Shown here piece by piece: positions 9,361 to 18,447 of a stretch of 64,000 nt of DNA (the first letter of the stretch is position 1; the number at the start of each line of letters is the position of its first letter). The notes below the pieces were generated by a model. That model ran no database searches, was not told the DNA's origin, and worked only from the letters and a program-made list of their open reading frames with translations. This DNA is from CBDUXP01 sp965371225 [NCBI: uncultured bacterium] (GTDB lineage Bacteria; Abyssobacteria; SURF-5; CBDUXP01), in the NCBI GenBank assembly GCA_965371225.1, contig CBDUXP010000002.1, positions 62,001 through 126,000 of the forward strand, in the 5' to 3' direction. The position numbers and the translations under genes were made by a program.

Positions 9361-10325
9361 GGGCAATCCCCCCACGGCACGTCCGGCCCGCCCTCTGCCG
9401 GGCGCGTGCTCATGTTCAAGGCCGCGAACGCGGGGGTCGTCGGAAACCGAACGTTCTGATTCGTATACCGGATGTACTCCACGTGTCCGTCCATGTACAA
9501 CACGTTCTGCCCGGCCGGGACATGGCTGAACTCGGCAATGTCCGTCGAGATTTGATCCCAAAGCACCGGTATGAAGCTGGGGGCTACGGGACTGCTGACG
9601 AACTGCCAGCCTGCCCGACGCGGTCGCGACCTGAACAACGTTTCATATACATCGTATTTCAGCCTGTACAGAGTGTTGTCGGGCGGTCCGTCGTAGCCGT
9701 ATTCCGCCAACTCGTCGTCGGACGGCATGGGTTCCGTATACCCCAGGGTCGCCACATTGAGATTGGTATCTCGCCACGCGTTCACCGGCCGCCCATCTTC
9801 GCCCAGCGCACCGTTCGACCACGCGGCCAGTCCGCCCAGCGCGTCCACTGCGAAGAACCATGCCTTCACGTCCGCTTCCGTGAGCAGGGCGTAGCCCGTG
9901 TATCCGTAGGAGGTGGCATCCACGCAATCCGGGTGCGGCTCTCCGGCCTCCAAGCCTGCGTGCCAGCCGGGTTCGGAGATTCTCGCCAGCCGAAAGCTGC
10001 GCTTTGGGTCAAACTCGGGGTCTGAAGGACAGCCCAGTAGGTTCACGTCCCCCAGGTACTCGGGATAGATCACACTCCCGTCGAACATGAGGTTCCCTGA
10101 CCGGTCGTCCAGCGGCGGAAACCGGTCCTGGTTCTCGTTGGCGTAAAGATTTAGGACTAGGCCGAGCTGACGCAAGTTGCTGACGCACGCCGACCGGCGT
10201 GCTGATTCGTGCATCCACCGGGGATGCATCGAGGGGAGCAGCAGGAAACCCAGCACTCCGAACAGCGATACCACGAGCACGAGATCCCGGCGGCTCATCT
10301 TGAAGAATGGGCGCGGTTCAGTCAT
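9357..10325 (-). CDS. Pseudopilin-like exported protein with H-x-DG motif
   Basis: This 322-residue protein has an N-terminal membrane helix (LVLVVSLFGVLGFLLLPSM, ~15-33), then CVSNLRQLGLVLNLYANENQDRFPP, the conserved segment after the pilin helix in the DUF1559/H-X9-DG group of type II secretion pseudopilins. The C-terminal HVPAGQNVLYMDGHVEYIR matches the H-x(9-10)-DG signature. A canonical prepilin cleavage site (FTLIE) is not evident, so it may be a diverged, uncleaved member. Such proteins are abundant in Planctomycetota, Lentisphaerae and Hydrogenedentota. A start at 10298 (MSRRDLVLVV) is an alternative. The last codons and stop are supplied by a palindromic repeat. Confidence 0.75.
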   Translation of the reverse strand: MTEPRPFFKMSRRDLVLVVSLFGVLGFLLLPSMHPRWMHESARRSACVSNLRQLGLVLNLYANENQDRFPPLDDRSGNLMFDGSVIYPEYLGDVNLLGCPSDPEFDPKRSFRLARISEPGWHAGLEAGEPHPDCVDATSYGYTGYALLTEADVKAWFFAVDALGGLAAWSNGALGEDGRPVNAWRDTNLNVATLGYTEPMPSDDELAEYGYDGPPDNTLYRLKYDVYETLFRSRPRRAGWQFVSSPVAPSFIPVLWDQISTDIAEFSHVPAGQNVLYMDGHVEYIRYTNQNVRFPTTPAFAALNMSTRPAEGGPDVPWGDCP

Positions 10326-10422
10326 GCGGTCGTCTGGTCTGCCTCAGGGAAAGTCTGCCATGGGGCGGCTCGTAGTGCACTCCCCCTATGGATATTCCCC
10401 TCCGTTCGAATGTTCACTTCCT

Positions 10423-10445
10423 CGCCTGGGCGCTGCGCCCAGGCG
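10423..10445. other. Strong GC hairpin in divergent intergenic region
   Basis: CGCCTGGGCG pairs perfectly with CGCCCAGGCG around a CTG loop. There is no U-tract on either side, so a simple intrinsic terminator is unlikely. It lies ~100 bases upstream of both divergent starts (10325 minus, 10555 plus). A leader structure or repeat relic is possible. Confidence 0.45.
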
Positions 10446-10554
10446 TGCGTAGAGCCGATCCTCGCGATCGCCCGTCCCGGGGAGGGCTTTGCCGCCATGT
10501 CCACCACAGGTGCTCCGTGGCCGTGGCGGTCGTTGCTATACTTGCGGGACCCGC

Positions 10555-10992
10555 ATGGCGCATTCGGATCCGACCGCGTTTTTCGTCTATGGCACGCTCA
10601 TGCACGGGCAGGCGAATTTTGACGCGTGCGCGGCGGACGTGCTCACCGCGACCCCCGCTACCCTCACTGGTTCCCTGTACCATTTGAGCGCGGGCTATCC
10701 GGTCATGTTCGACACCGAGGACGGTACCGTGGTCGGAGAGATCATGACTTTCCCCGACCCGGCGCGGACGCTGACGGTCTTCGACGAGTTGGAAGGCGTG
10801 GATCCAGCGGCCCCCGAGCGCGGCTTCTACATGCGCGTGGTGCGCAAGGCGCAGCCCGTGGACGGCGGCCCGCCCGTGCGTTGCTGGACCTACCTGGCCC
10901 GGCCGGAGCAGTTGGGGCGCGTCCAGCCGTACGCGACCCCCGTCCCGGCCGGCGACTGGGCTGCCTTCCTGCGCGAGGAGATGGCGTCGTGA
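10555..10992 (+). CDS. Gamma-glutamylcyclotransferase-like (GGCT/AIG2) protein
   Basis: This 145-residue cytosolic protein has the family motif YGTLMHG (12-18), which binds the gamma-glutamyl group, and the catalytic acid region VFDELEGVDP, with Glu80 in the position of the family's catalytic Glu. Members release 5-oxoproline from gamma-glutamyl peptides or amines; the substrate here is unknown. ATG 10555 gives the normal family length; upstream in-frame sequence is Arg-rich and unlike a protein. A TATACT hexamer occurs at about 10534. The stop overlaps the GTG of the next gene (GTGA), so the two are coupled. Confidence 0.82.
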   Translation: MAHSDPTAFFVYGTLMHGQANFDACAADVLTATPATLTGSLYHLSAGYPVMFDTEDGTVVGEIMTFPDPARTLTVFDELEGVDPAAPERGFYMRVVRKAQPVDGGPPVRCWTYLARPEQLGRVQPYATPVPAGDWAAFLREEMAS

Positions 10993-13886
10993 TCCACCGA
11001 CTGCTGCTGGCCCTGCTCCTGACCGCCGCGACCGGCCCGGCGTTCGCGGACACCCTGCAACGCGGCGTCGCCCTCGGCGATACCGTCACCGTGCACGCGA
11101 CCCCGGACGGCGACGCATTAGCGATTCGCACGCTCGCCGACGGCGACGCGGTGCTAGTGCTTGAACAGTCCGCAACGCGCGCGTGGCTCGGCGCGGAGAA
11201 GGATTTCTGGTATCGCATCGATGACGGGCACGGGGGCGACGGCTGGGTGCACGGCAGCCAACTGTTGCGGTCCGACTTGGAAGCCCAGGTCAGCGCCTCC
11301 GGCGTGCGCATGCGCGACGCGCCCGGTACCCACGGCGGCTTCGTGCGTTCACTCAGCGGCGGCGCGTGGGTGTCCGTGCTGGACCGGTCCCCCGAGCCGG
11401 AAACGATCGGGGAACGCACTGCGCGCTGGTATCAGGTACGCGCGGGCACCGCCACCGGCTGGGTCTACGGCGCGTACTTGCAGCTTGCCTTGACGGCGCC
11501 CAGCAGCGCACACGCGCCGTTTCTCGGCTGGCGCTGTTGGCCCGGCAAGCCCGGCCAGCCGCGGCCCACCGAGGCGCAGATTCTCGTGGGCCTCACCCGA
11601 TGGCGAGCCGCGGTCGATGCCGACATCTCCCGCCGGTTGGCCTCGGGTGACAGTGACGACGCGAGCGACGCAACGAAGGCTCTCGCGCTCGGCTGGGAGG
11701 CGCTCCGTGCAGACGATGCAACGGAAGCGATCCGCCTGCTGGCACCGCTGATGCAGGTGGCCGAGGACATGGCGACCCCGTTGGGTTCGGCCCAGGCCGC
11801 GGCGGCCGTGTTTTATGCGGACGCGGTCGCGCGCGGCACCGCATCGGCCGGCGACGCGCTCCCCGCAATCGAGCAGGCCCTGGCCACAGGGCGCGGCAAG
11901 ATTCTGACGGGCACGGACTGGAGCGCCCCCGCGGACCTGGCGGCGCTGGATCGCGGGCTCTTCCTGTTGGAGCAAGAGTTGAAGGACGCAAGAATGGCGC
12001 GGACCTGGGCGGAGCGGCTGGCCACCGACCCGGCGCAGTCGCCCCTCGTCCGTGCCGCCGCCGGCGTCGCCAGCGCGCGGCTGCACTTCGCAGCGCGGCG
12101 CGAGGCCGCCGCGATTACTGCCGCCCGGCGGGTCTTCACACTCAGCGCGGACGCGCAGGTGACGTGCGGTTCGATTCCGGTGCACTTCGGCGCCACAGCA
12201 TTAACCCTCGTGTGCGACCAGTTGGCGGCCGTCGGCGGCGCCGAGGAAGCGGCGGCCATCTGCGAATCCCTGTCCAGGTCCGGCGACCCCACGCTGCAAG
12301 CCGTTGCGCGGGCCCGCCTCGCACGGTTGCGGGACATCGGCACGGCGGACATGGAGGCCGTCATCGCCGCCTATGAGTCCGTCCCCGACTTCCGCGTGCG
12401 ACTAGCGGATTTGCGCACACTGGATGGCGGCGATAGCGCCGCCCGCGCCCAGAGCTTGCGCGCGTTGAGCGAGCGCGTGGGGGCGAGCGACGAAGCGTGG
12501 GTCAGCGGGGACCGGGTGCGCCTGCGCGCGGCCCCGTCGCGGCGCGGCGCCGTGCTCGCCGCCCTGAGTCGCGACACGGTCGTGCGCCTGCTGTACCGCC
12601 GGCCGGCTTGGGCCGCGCAGGACGAACTCGCGTGGATCAAAGTGCGCGTGCGCGGTGGCCAGACGGGATGGATGGTCGAAGACTACCTGGAGCTAAAGGC
12701 GCCGCGCATCGCCGCCCTGCCCCAGGCGACCGGCATGCTCTGGAGTCAACCGGGCGGCACGCCGGACGGGCGCGCCACCGCGCCGGGCGCGGAGATCGAC
12801 GAACCCGTTGTGCTGTGGCAAATTCCGGACGTCCTCAGCGGTGGCCCCGCGCTCGGCGATGCGAACGGTGACGGCACGGCGGACCTCATCGTGACCGGCG
12901 TGGCCGGTGACCGGGCGTGTCCCCGGGGGGTGGCCGTCCTCGACGGCCGCACGCAAGGAGAGTTCTGGCGCGCGCAGACCGCCGGATGCACCAGCGGCCG
13001 CAGCGTCGCCGTCGACGGCGACCTCGTCTTCGCGGTGTCCGATGCGCGCACGCTCGAAGCGTTCGACCTGCGCACGGGCGACCTCGCGTGGACCTGGCAG
13101 GCGGCCGCGGGCGCGAAGATCACGGCGCCCGTCGCGGCATCGGACATGGTCGCCATTGGCGCCACGGACGGTAGCGTGACCGTACTCGAGGCACGCAGCG
13201 GGCAACAGTGGCTGCGGGCGCGCCTCGGCGCCGAGGTGACCGTGCCGCCCGCCATCGTCGGCGACGTCCTGTACGCCGTGAACGAGCGCTACGTCAGCGC
13301 CGTGGATCTGCGGTCGCAGCGGCCTCTGTGGCGCGCGCGCCTCATGCGCCACCCCGCCCGCGCTACCGCCGCGGGCCGGGCGGCGGGCGGCCTCGCGGTG
13401 CAGGGGGACATGCTGTTCGCCGCCTCGCCCGGCGGCATCCTCGTGGCGTGCCACCGCACCCGCGGTGACTCACGCTGGCAACTGGACCTGGGCGGGACGC
13501 CCGTCGGCGGGCCGGTCGCGGATGGGCACCGAGTCATCGTCGCGTTGGCTAATGGGGACGTGAGCGCGTGGCTCGCGGAGGACGGCAGCCCGGACTGGCG
13601 CGTGAGCGCGCCGGGCCCCATCGCGTCCCGGATGCTGGTGGCCGACCACACGCTGGTCGTCGGGTCGAGCGACGGGTCCCTCAGCGGGTTGAGCCGCGTG
13701 GACGGTCGGCTGCGGTGGCGCCTCCCGCTCGGCGCGCCGCTGGATCGCGGTCCCGCGGGTGGCGGGGGCCGGGTGGTGATCGGGTCCAGCAGGGGCCCGC
13801 TATTCGTAGTGGGCGATGCCAGTGCACCGGCGGCCATCGCCGCGCCCCTGCGTTCTGGCGTCTCGGGCAGCCCCCGTAACTACTAG
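10989..13886 (+). CDS. Exported protein with three SH3-like domains and a C-terminal PQQ-type beta-propeller
   Basis: The 965-residue product starts at GTG 10989. A signal peptide (LLLALLLTAATGPAFA) is followed by two bacterial SH3-like domains, each ending in a GWVHG or GWVYG motif (~residues 25-95 and 98-165). A helical tetratricopeptide-like middle (to ~490) comes next, then a third SH3-like domain ending TGWMVEDYLEL. From about residue 590 there is a beta-propeller: an FG-GAP-type calcium loop (DANGDGTADLIV) and repeated PQQ/WD-like blades such as FDLRTGDLAWTWQ and LRSQRPLWRARL. SH3 domains of this kind bind cell-wall peptides, and such propellers scaffold assembly in the periplasm. A role in envelope maintenance is inferred. 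Its TAG is shared as CTAG with the convergent halogenase gene. Confidence 0.82.
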   Translation: MIHRLLLALLLTAATGPAFADTLQRGVALGDTVTVHATPDGDALAIRTLADGDAVLVLEQSATRAWLGAEKDFWYRIDDGHGGDGWVHGSQLLRSDLEAQVSASGVRMRDAPGTHGGFVRSLSGGAWVSVLDRSPEPETIGERTARWYQVRAGTATGWVYGAYLQLALTAPSSAHAPFLGWRCWPGKPGQPRPTEAQILVGLTRWRAAVDADISRRLASGDSDDASDATKALALGWEALRADDATEAIRLLAPLMQVAEDMATPLGSAQAAAAVFYADAVARGTASAGDALPAIEQALATGRGKILTGTDWSAPADLAALDRGLFLLEQELKDARMARTWAERLATDPAQSPLVRAAAGVASARLHFAARREAAAITAARRVFTLSADAQVTCGSIPVHFGATALTLVCDQLAAVGGAEEAAAICESLSRSGDPTLQAVARARLARLRDIGTADMEAVIAAYESVPDFRVRLADLRTLDGGDSAARAQSLRALSERVGASDEAWVSGDRVRLRAAPSRRGAVLAALSRDTVVRLLYRRPAWAAQDELAWIKVRVRGGQTGWMVEDYLELKAPRIAALPQATGMLWSQPGGTPDGRATAPGAEIDEPVVLWQIPDVLSGGPALGDANGDGTADLIVTGVAGDRACPRGVAVLDGRTQGEFWRAQTAGCTSGRSVAVDGDLVFAVSDARTLEAFDLRTGDLAWTWQAAAGAKITAPVAASDMVAIGATDGSVTVLEARSGQQWLRARLGAEVTVPPAIVGDVLYAVNERYVSAVDLRSQRPLWRARLMRHPARATAAGRAAGGLAVQGDMLFAASPGGILVACHRTRGDSRWQLDLGGTPVGGPVADGHRVIVALANGDVSAWLAEDGSPDWRVSAPGPIASRMLVADHTLVVGSSDGSLSGLSRVDGRLRWRLPLGAPLDRGPAGGGGRVVIGSSRGPLFVVGDASAPAAIAAPLRSGVSGSPRNY

Positions 13887-15490
13887 AGGGCGGACGTGCC
13901 GGGCGGCAGGTCGGCCCGCAGTTGCGCGAGATAGTCCGCGTGCGGGGGCAATTCTGCGAGCAGCCGGGCCGTCGTCTGCTCGATATCCGCGAATACCGCC
14001 TCCGCCTTGCGCACCGCGTCAGGTAGAAATCGGAGCAGGGGCATCGGCGCTTCCGGGAGCACTCCCATCCCCGCAAGAATGGCCACGTAGTTGCTGTTCG
14101 TCCAGAACCGGTCGAAGCTCGCATCGAACACCAGCTCGTTGTAGTGCGCCGCCCCCGTGTATGGGAGTTTGATCGGCACGCCGGCCCGGTATTCCTTCAG
14201 GAGCGTGCGGACGCGGTCGGGCACGTGGAGTTCGTGCTTGTTGGCCCGCCAGAAGGGCGTGTCCTCGCGCTGCGTCGTGCAGTAGTGCAGTACGAGAAAA
14301 TCCCGCACGTCGTCATACATGTATGCGACGCGTTCGTTGAACTTGTCGCGCAGGGGCGGCGCGATGGCGGCGTTGGGGAAATAGCGCACGAGGTAGTGCA
14401 GGGCGGCGAAAACGAAGTAGATGCTCGTGGCTTCCAGCGGCTCGAGAAAGCCGCCGGCGAGTCCCAGGCTGACGCAGTTGCCCGCCCAGGCGCGGCGGTT
14501 GCGGCCGATGCGCCACTGGAGCCGCCGGGCGGATGCCTCCGCGGCGCGGGGGCCCAGGAAAGCGCGCAGGGCGGTTTCCGCGTCGTCGTCCGAGACGAAA
14601 CGGCTGGAATACACATAGCCGTTCCCCGAGCGGCCGGGCAGGTCGATCTCCCACGTCCAGCCGGCGTCCTGCGCCGTGGCCGTGGTGTAGGGGCGAATGC
14701 GCTCCCCGTCCGGGTGGGGGAGGCGGATGGCGATTGCGCGATCGCACAGCAGGCTCTCGCCGTAACTCTCGAACGGTTCGTGCAGCGCGCCGCGGATCAG
14801 GAGGCCGGGCAGCCCCGAACAGTCGAGGTACAGGTCCGCCGTATACGTGCGGCCGCTCTTCCCGCGCAGGCTCGCGATCTCGCCCGCGGCCGTGAGCTGC
14901 ACGTCCGCGATCTCGTCGGTGACGTCCTCAACCCCGCGCGCGACGGCCCAGTCCTTGAGGAATGCCGTGAGCAGTTGGGCGTCGAAGTGATACGCGTGCG
15001 GGGCCTGGGCCTCCGCGCCGAATCGTTTCGGGGCCCGGTCGGCGTCGCAGAGTGCCGCGGTCGTGTAACACGCGTGGGCGAATGGCTGGTCGAAGCCCGC
15101 GAGCGTCTTCTGGAGCCAGAAATGGGTGATGGGGATCCCGTCGATTTCCCGCGCCTCGCCGAACGTGTGATAGAAGTGCGCGGCGCTCGGCGTGCCCCAA
15201 TTGACGAACTTGATGCCGAACTTGAATCCCGCGTTGCTGGCGGCCATCCAGTCCGCTTCCGGAATACCGAGGAAATCGAAGAAGACGGGCCGGATGCTCG
15301 GGACCGTCCCCTCGCCGACGCCGATGGTGCCGATGTCGGCGGACGCAACGAGGGTGATGTCCACCTGCGCGCCACTCGCGTTGAGCGCCCGCGTCAGGTA
15401 CGCGGCGGCCATCCAGCCTGCCGTGCCCCCACCCACGATGACAATGTTCCGGACCGGCCCCTCAGCCGGTCCGTCTGCCCGGTCTTGCAC
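13883..15490 (-). CDS. Flavin-dependent (tryptophan-type) halogenase
   Basis: The 535-residue protein starts at GTG. It has the FAD-binding GGGTAGWMAA near the N-terminus, GVGEGTVPS, the catalytic lysine region GFKFGIKFVNW (equivalent of PrnA Lys79) and GGFLEPLEATSIYFV, which carries the conserved Glu of the active site. The second signature, usually WxWxIP, reads GWTWEIDLPG, with Asp in place of Pro. These enzymes use FADH2, O2 and chloride or bromide to halogenate tryptophan or other aromatic substrates via a lysine chloramine. A separate flavin reductase would be needed and is not adjacent. There is no biosynthetic cluster around it, so the substrate is unknown. Length and motifs support a functional enzyme. 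Confidence 0.9.
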   Translation of the reverse strand: MQDRADGPAEGPVRNIVIVGGGTAGWMAAAYLTRALNASGAQVDITLVASADIGTIGVGEGTVPSIRPVFFDFLGIPEADWMAASNAGFKFGIKFVNWGTPSAAHFYHTFGEAREIDGIPITHFWLQKTLAGFDQPFAHACYTTAALCDADRAPKRFGAEAQAPHAYHFDAQLLTAFLKDWAVARGVEDVTDEIADVQLTAAGEIASLRGKSGRTYTADLYLDCSGLPGLLIRGALHEPFESYGESLLCDRAIAIRLPHPDGERIRPYTTATAQDAGWTWEIDLPGRSGNGYVYSSRFVSDDDAETALRAFLGPRAAEASARRLQWRIGRNRRAWAGNCVSLGLAGGFLEPLEATSIYFVFAALHYLVRYFPNAAIAPPLRDKFNERVAYMYDDVRDFLVLHYCTTQREDTPFWRANKHELHVPDRVRTLLKEYRAGVPIKLPYTGAAHYNELVFDASFDRFWTNSNYVAILAGMGVLPEAPMPLLRFLPDAVRKAEAVFADIEQTTARLLAELPPHADYLAQLRADLPPGTSAL

Positions 15491-15588
15491 TACTGCCTAC
15501 TACTTCTAGCGAGTCCTTCGAATTGTACGGGTCGCGGGAGGACCTTCGCCAGTCTCTCTCGGGCCGCCGGGGGTACGATAGTGGCACT

Positions 15589-16614
15589 ATGGACGAGCAA
15601 GCGCCACGCGATGGGGAGGTCGTCGTCGGTGTCGACGTGGGCGCCACCAGCATTAAGGCCGGCCTCGTCGACGCCGGCGGGGGATGCGCGCCCCTGGAGG
15701 GCCGGCCCACGGACGCCGACGCGGGGCGGGCGCGCGTGCTCGAGAATCTCGCGGCCGCGGTGGACGCGGCGCTTGCGTACGCCCGCGCGGCCGGTTCGAC
15801 CGTGCGTGGAATTGGCGTGGGTACGCCCGGCGGTGTGCGGCAACCGGAGGGTACGGTGGTCGCCAGTGGGCTGAACATCCGCGAGTGGAACGGCACGGTG
15901 GTGGGCACCGCCGTGTCCGAACGTGCGGGAGGTCTGCACACCGTCGTGGATAACGACGCGAACGCGGCCACGCTGGCGGAGTGGACCTTCGGCTCAGCGT
16001 TCGGCGAAGCGCAGATCGGGGTCGGCCTGACGCTGGGCACGGGCCTGGGGGGCGGCGTGCTCATTGATGGTCAAGTGCTGCGCGGGCGCGAGGGGTTGGT
16101 CGGCGAGTTCTGCCACATGGGCATCGCGTTTGACGGACGCCTCTGCCTGTGCGGCATGCGGGGCTGCCTGGAGGAGTACACCGCCATTCGTGGCGTCGAA
16201 GCACTTGCGGAGGATGCGCGGTCGGCGGGATGCCATGCGCCTTGGACGAATGTGACGGGACCGGCCGTGGTCCCGGCCGCGCTCGAGGCCGCCCGCGCGG
16301 GTGACACGGACGCGCGAGCACTGTGGGAACGCTACGGGGAGTTCCTCGGCTACGGAATCGCGGGCATCAGCGCGGCGCTGCGGCCCGAGGTGTGCGTGCT
16401 GTTCGGCGGGATCGCCCACGCCGCCGAGTTCTTCCTGCCCGCGGTAGAGGAAATGTTGCAGCGCCGCGTGGACGTGGGCACGCCCGTGCCCGTGCGCGTG
16501 ACCACCCTGGGCGACCACGCCGGCGTCCTCGGGGCCGCCGCGCTCGTGTGGGCCGCCCTCGGTCGGGAGCGTGCGGCGCCCGACGGAGCGCCGCGTGCCC
16601 CGCGTCTCGACTGA
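15589..16614 (+). CDS. ROK-family sugar kinase (glucokinase-like)
   Basis: This 341-residue cytosolic kinase has the phosphate-binding VVVGVDVGATSIKAG at the N-terminus and the ROK signature with its zinc site CLCGMRGCLEEY (residues ~183-194). Upstream is LTLGTGLGGGVLIDG, then GEFCHMG with the metal-binding His. The usual substrates are glucose, N-acetylglucosamine or fructose. The short distance between the catalytic Asp (VVDNDANAA) and the ExGH-like HMG favours glucose or a related hexose, but this is not decisive. ATG 15589 is chosen over an in-frame start at 15523 because the intervening peptide is not family-like and a GATAGT hexamer lies there. The next gene is a membrane protein on the same strand. 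Confidence 0.88.
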   Translation: MDEQAPRDGEVVVGVDVGATSIKAGLVDAGGGCAPLEGRPTDADAGRARVLENLAAAVDAALAYARAAGSTVRGIGVGTPGGVRQPEGTVVASGLNIREWNGTVVGTAVSERAGGLHTVVDNDANAATLAEWTFGSAFGEAQIGVGLTLGTGLGGGVLIDGQVLRGREGLVGEFCHMGIAFDGRLCLCGMRGCLEEYTAIRGVEALAEDARSAGCHAPWTNVTGPAVVPAALEAARAGDTDARALWERYGEFLGYGIAGISAALRPEVCVLFGGIAHAAEFFLPAVEEMLQRRVDVGTPVPVRVTTLGDHAGVLGAAALVWAALGRERAAPDGAPRAPRLD

Positions 16615-16641
16615 GCGCATGTCGCTCCCCTGCGCGCCCGG

Positions 16642-18423
16642 GTGGTCGCACACGAGCGGCGGCCCGTGCGCGTGAGCGCGGAGCCGGGGCTCCGGCGCAT
16701 CCTGGGGTACGGGTGGCTCGCGGCCGGCGGTGCCGTGGTACTCAGCACGGTCGGCTTCGTCATCAGCGGCTACTCGCCCGTTCCGTACTGGGATCAGTGG
16801 TTCGAGATCGCCTGGCTGGAGCGCTATTACGCCGGCGAGGTCGGGCTGGGCACGCTCGCGCGCAGCGTGGGCATTCACCTCCCCTTCGTGCCGCGCCTGT
16901 TCACCTTCGCCGACATGCATTACTTCGGGGGCGCGAATCTGCTGCTCATCCCCACCATCCTGCTGATGCAATCGGGGTCGTGCGCGCTCTACTGCCGCGA
17001 AGCGCTTCGGGCGCCCGACCTCTCCGCGGGGGTGCGCCGGTTCCTCATCGGTGGGTACCTGATGCTGCTCCTCACGGCGGCGCAGATCGAGAATCTGCTC
17101 TGGGGCTTCCAAGTGGCGTTCGTGCTCGCCTATGCGGCGCCGCTGGTGGCGCTCGTCGCCCTCTCCGCGGCGCTCGCACCGGCTGCGACCCACGCGGGGA
17201 GGTGGGCGTGGTTCTCCTTGAGCCTCGCCGCGGCGGCCGTGGCCACCTTCACTGAGGGCAACGGGGTGCTCACGTGGCCGCTGCTCCTGGGCATGGCGTG
17301 TCTGTTTCCGTGCGGGTGGCGCGCGCGCGGGATGTTGCTCGCTGCGGCGGTCCTCGTCCTGCTGGCATGGCGCACGCGCATCGTGCTGTGGTTCCCGGAA
17401 ATGGACGGCGAAGCGTCCGTCGGCCTCGTGTTCGATTTCCTGCTGCGTCAACTGGGGCTGCCGTTCCACACGTCGGCGTGGGCGGCGCGCGTCTTCGGTG
17501 CGGTGGGGCTGGTGGCGGCGGTCGCCGTCACGGTGGCGGCCGCGCGCCGCTGGCGGCAGGTGACCCGGTTTCAGTACCTCCACCTCGCCATGCTCGGGTA
17601 CGCTCTTGCCTCGGCCATCGTGACCGCGCAGACGCGGGCGCCCGTCCTGCGGTCCTGGGGACTGGGAATTCGCTACACCACCACGGCCGTCTTTTTCTGG
17701 GCCAGCCTCCTCACGCTGTTAGTGATCCACGCACGACGCCTGGAGCGGGGCGCGGGTCGCGCCCAGGCGGTGCTCGCAAGCGCGACCGTCCTTGCGTGCG
17801 GGCTCTTCCTCTGGCCCGCTCACCTGCGTGCGGGGGGCACCGCGCGTCCCCAGCGGCTAGCGCGGGAACAGGGTGGGCTGGCGTTGATCGTCGGCGTCCA
17901 TGACCTGGATGCCTACCGGCACTTCACGCTGTTCACCGGCCCCATCCCGCGCCTGGCCAGCTTTCTCCGCGTCCACCGGCTCAGCGTCTTTCGCCCCGAC
18001 TGGCCGCATTGGCTCGGCGACCCCGTAGCGGCGCACGCTACCATCGCCGACGGCGGTGACTTGGCGGGCGCCCTCGAACACGTCGACGCGGTGGAGACGC
18101 CGGCACCGGCGCAAGCGACGCAGGTGGGGTACCGCGTCACCGGCTGGGCCTGGGATCAGACCCGCGACCGGCCGAGCCCGCTGGTGGTGTTGGTGGACGA
18201 AGCGGACCGCATCTGCGGATTCGCCACGCCGACGGTGGACCGGCCCGACCGCGCCGCGGACACGGGCCGCCGACGCCTGCGCCGGTCCGGATGGTTGGGA
18301 TTCGCCCGCCTGCCGCCGGGAACTGGCATCCGCGCGTATGCGCTGACCGCTGACCGGGCGCACGCGGAACTGATCGGAATGTGGCCGCCGCCGGAAATCA
18401 CTGGAGCGCCCGAAGGAGGCTGA
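16642..18423 (+). CDS. Polytopic membrane protein, possible GT-C-type glycosyltransferase (paralogue of 47241-49391)
   Basis: This protein of about 593 residues has roughly nine to ten hydrophobic segments to residue ~395, then a soluble extracytoplasmic tail. The first loop after TM1 has VPYWDQWFEIAW, an acidic motif where GT-C glycosyltransferases carry a catalytic Asp. Other fixed points are QIENLLWGFQVAFVL, TFTEGNGVLTWPL, YTTTAVFFWASLLTLLV and PDWPHWLGD. The tail contains RVTGWAWDQ and a beta-rich stretch. All of these recur in the paralogue 30 kb away, which shows a real conserved family. Function is inferred only from topology and the loop motif. Start candidates are GTG 16642, 16666 and 16672. 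The neighbouring ROK kinase and the window's glycosyl genes fit a surface-sugar role. Confidence 0.75.
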   Translation: MVAHERRPVRVSAEPGLRRILGYGWLAAGGAVVLSTVGFVISGYSPVPYWDQWFEIAWLERYYAGEVGLGTLARSVGIHLPFVPRLFTFADMHYFGGANLLLIPTILLMQSGSCALYCREALRAPDLSAGVRRFLIGGYLMLLLTAAQIENLLWGFQVAFVLAYAAPLVALVALSAALAPAATHAGRWAWFSLSLAAAAVATFTEGNGVLTWPLLLGMACLFPCGWRARGMLLAAAVLVLLAWRTRIVLWFPEMDGEASVGLVFDFLLRQLGLPFHTSAWAARVFGAVGLVAAVAVTVAAARRWRQVTRFQYLHLAMLGYALASAIVTAQTRAPVLRSWGLGIRYTTTAVFFWASLLTLLVIHARRLERGAGRAQAVLASATVLACGLFLWPAHLRAGGTARPQRLAREQGGLALIVGVHDLDAYRHFTLFTGPIPRLASFLRVHRLSVFRPDWPHWLGDPVAAHATIADGGDLAGALEHVDAVETPAPAQATQVGYRVTGWAWDQTRDRPSPLVVLVDEADRICGFATPTVDRPDRAADTGRRRLRRSGWLGFARLPPGTGIRAYALTADRAHAELIGMWPPPEITGAPEGG

Positions 18424-18447
18424 CCGGGCCGAGCCCGGCGTCGCCCG

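Noticed and set aside
10423-10445. Perfect 10-bp hairpin as intrinsic terminator
   Set aside because: No U-tract on either side and it lies upstream of divergent genes, not after one.
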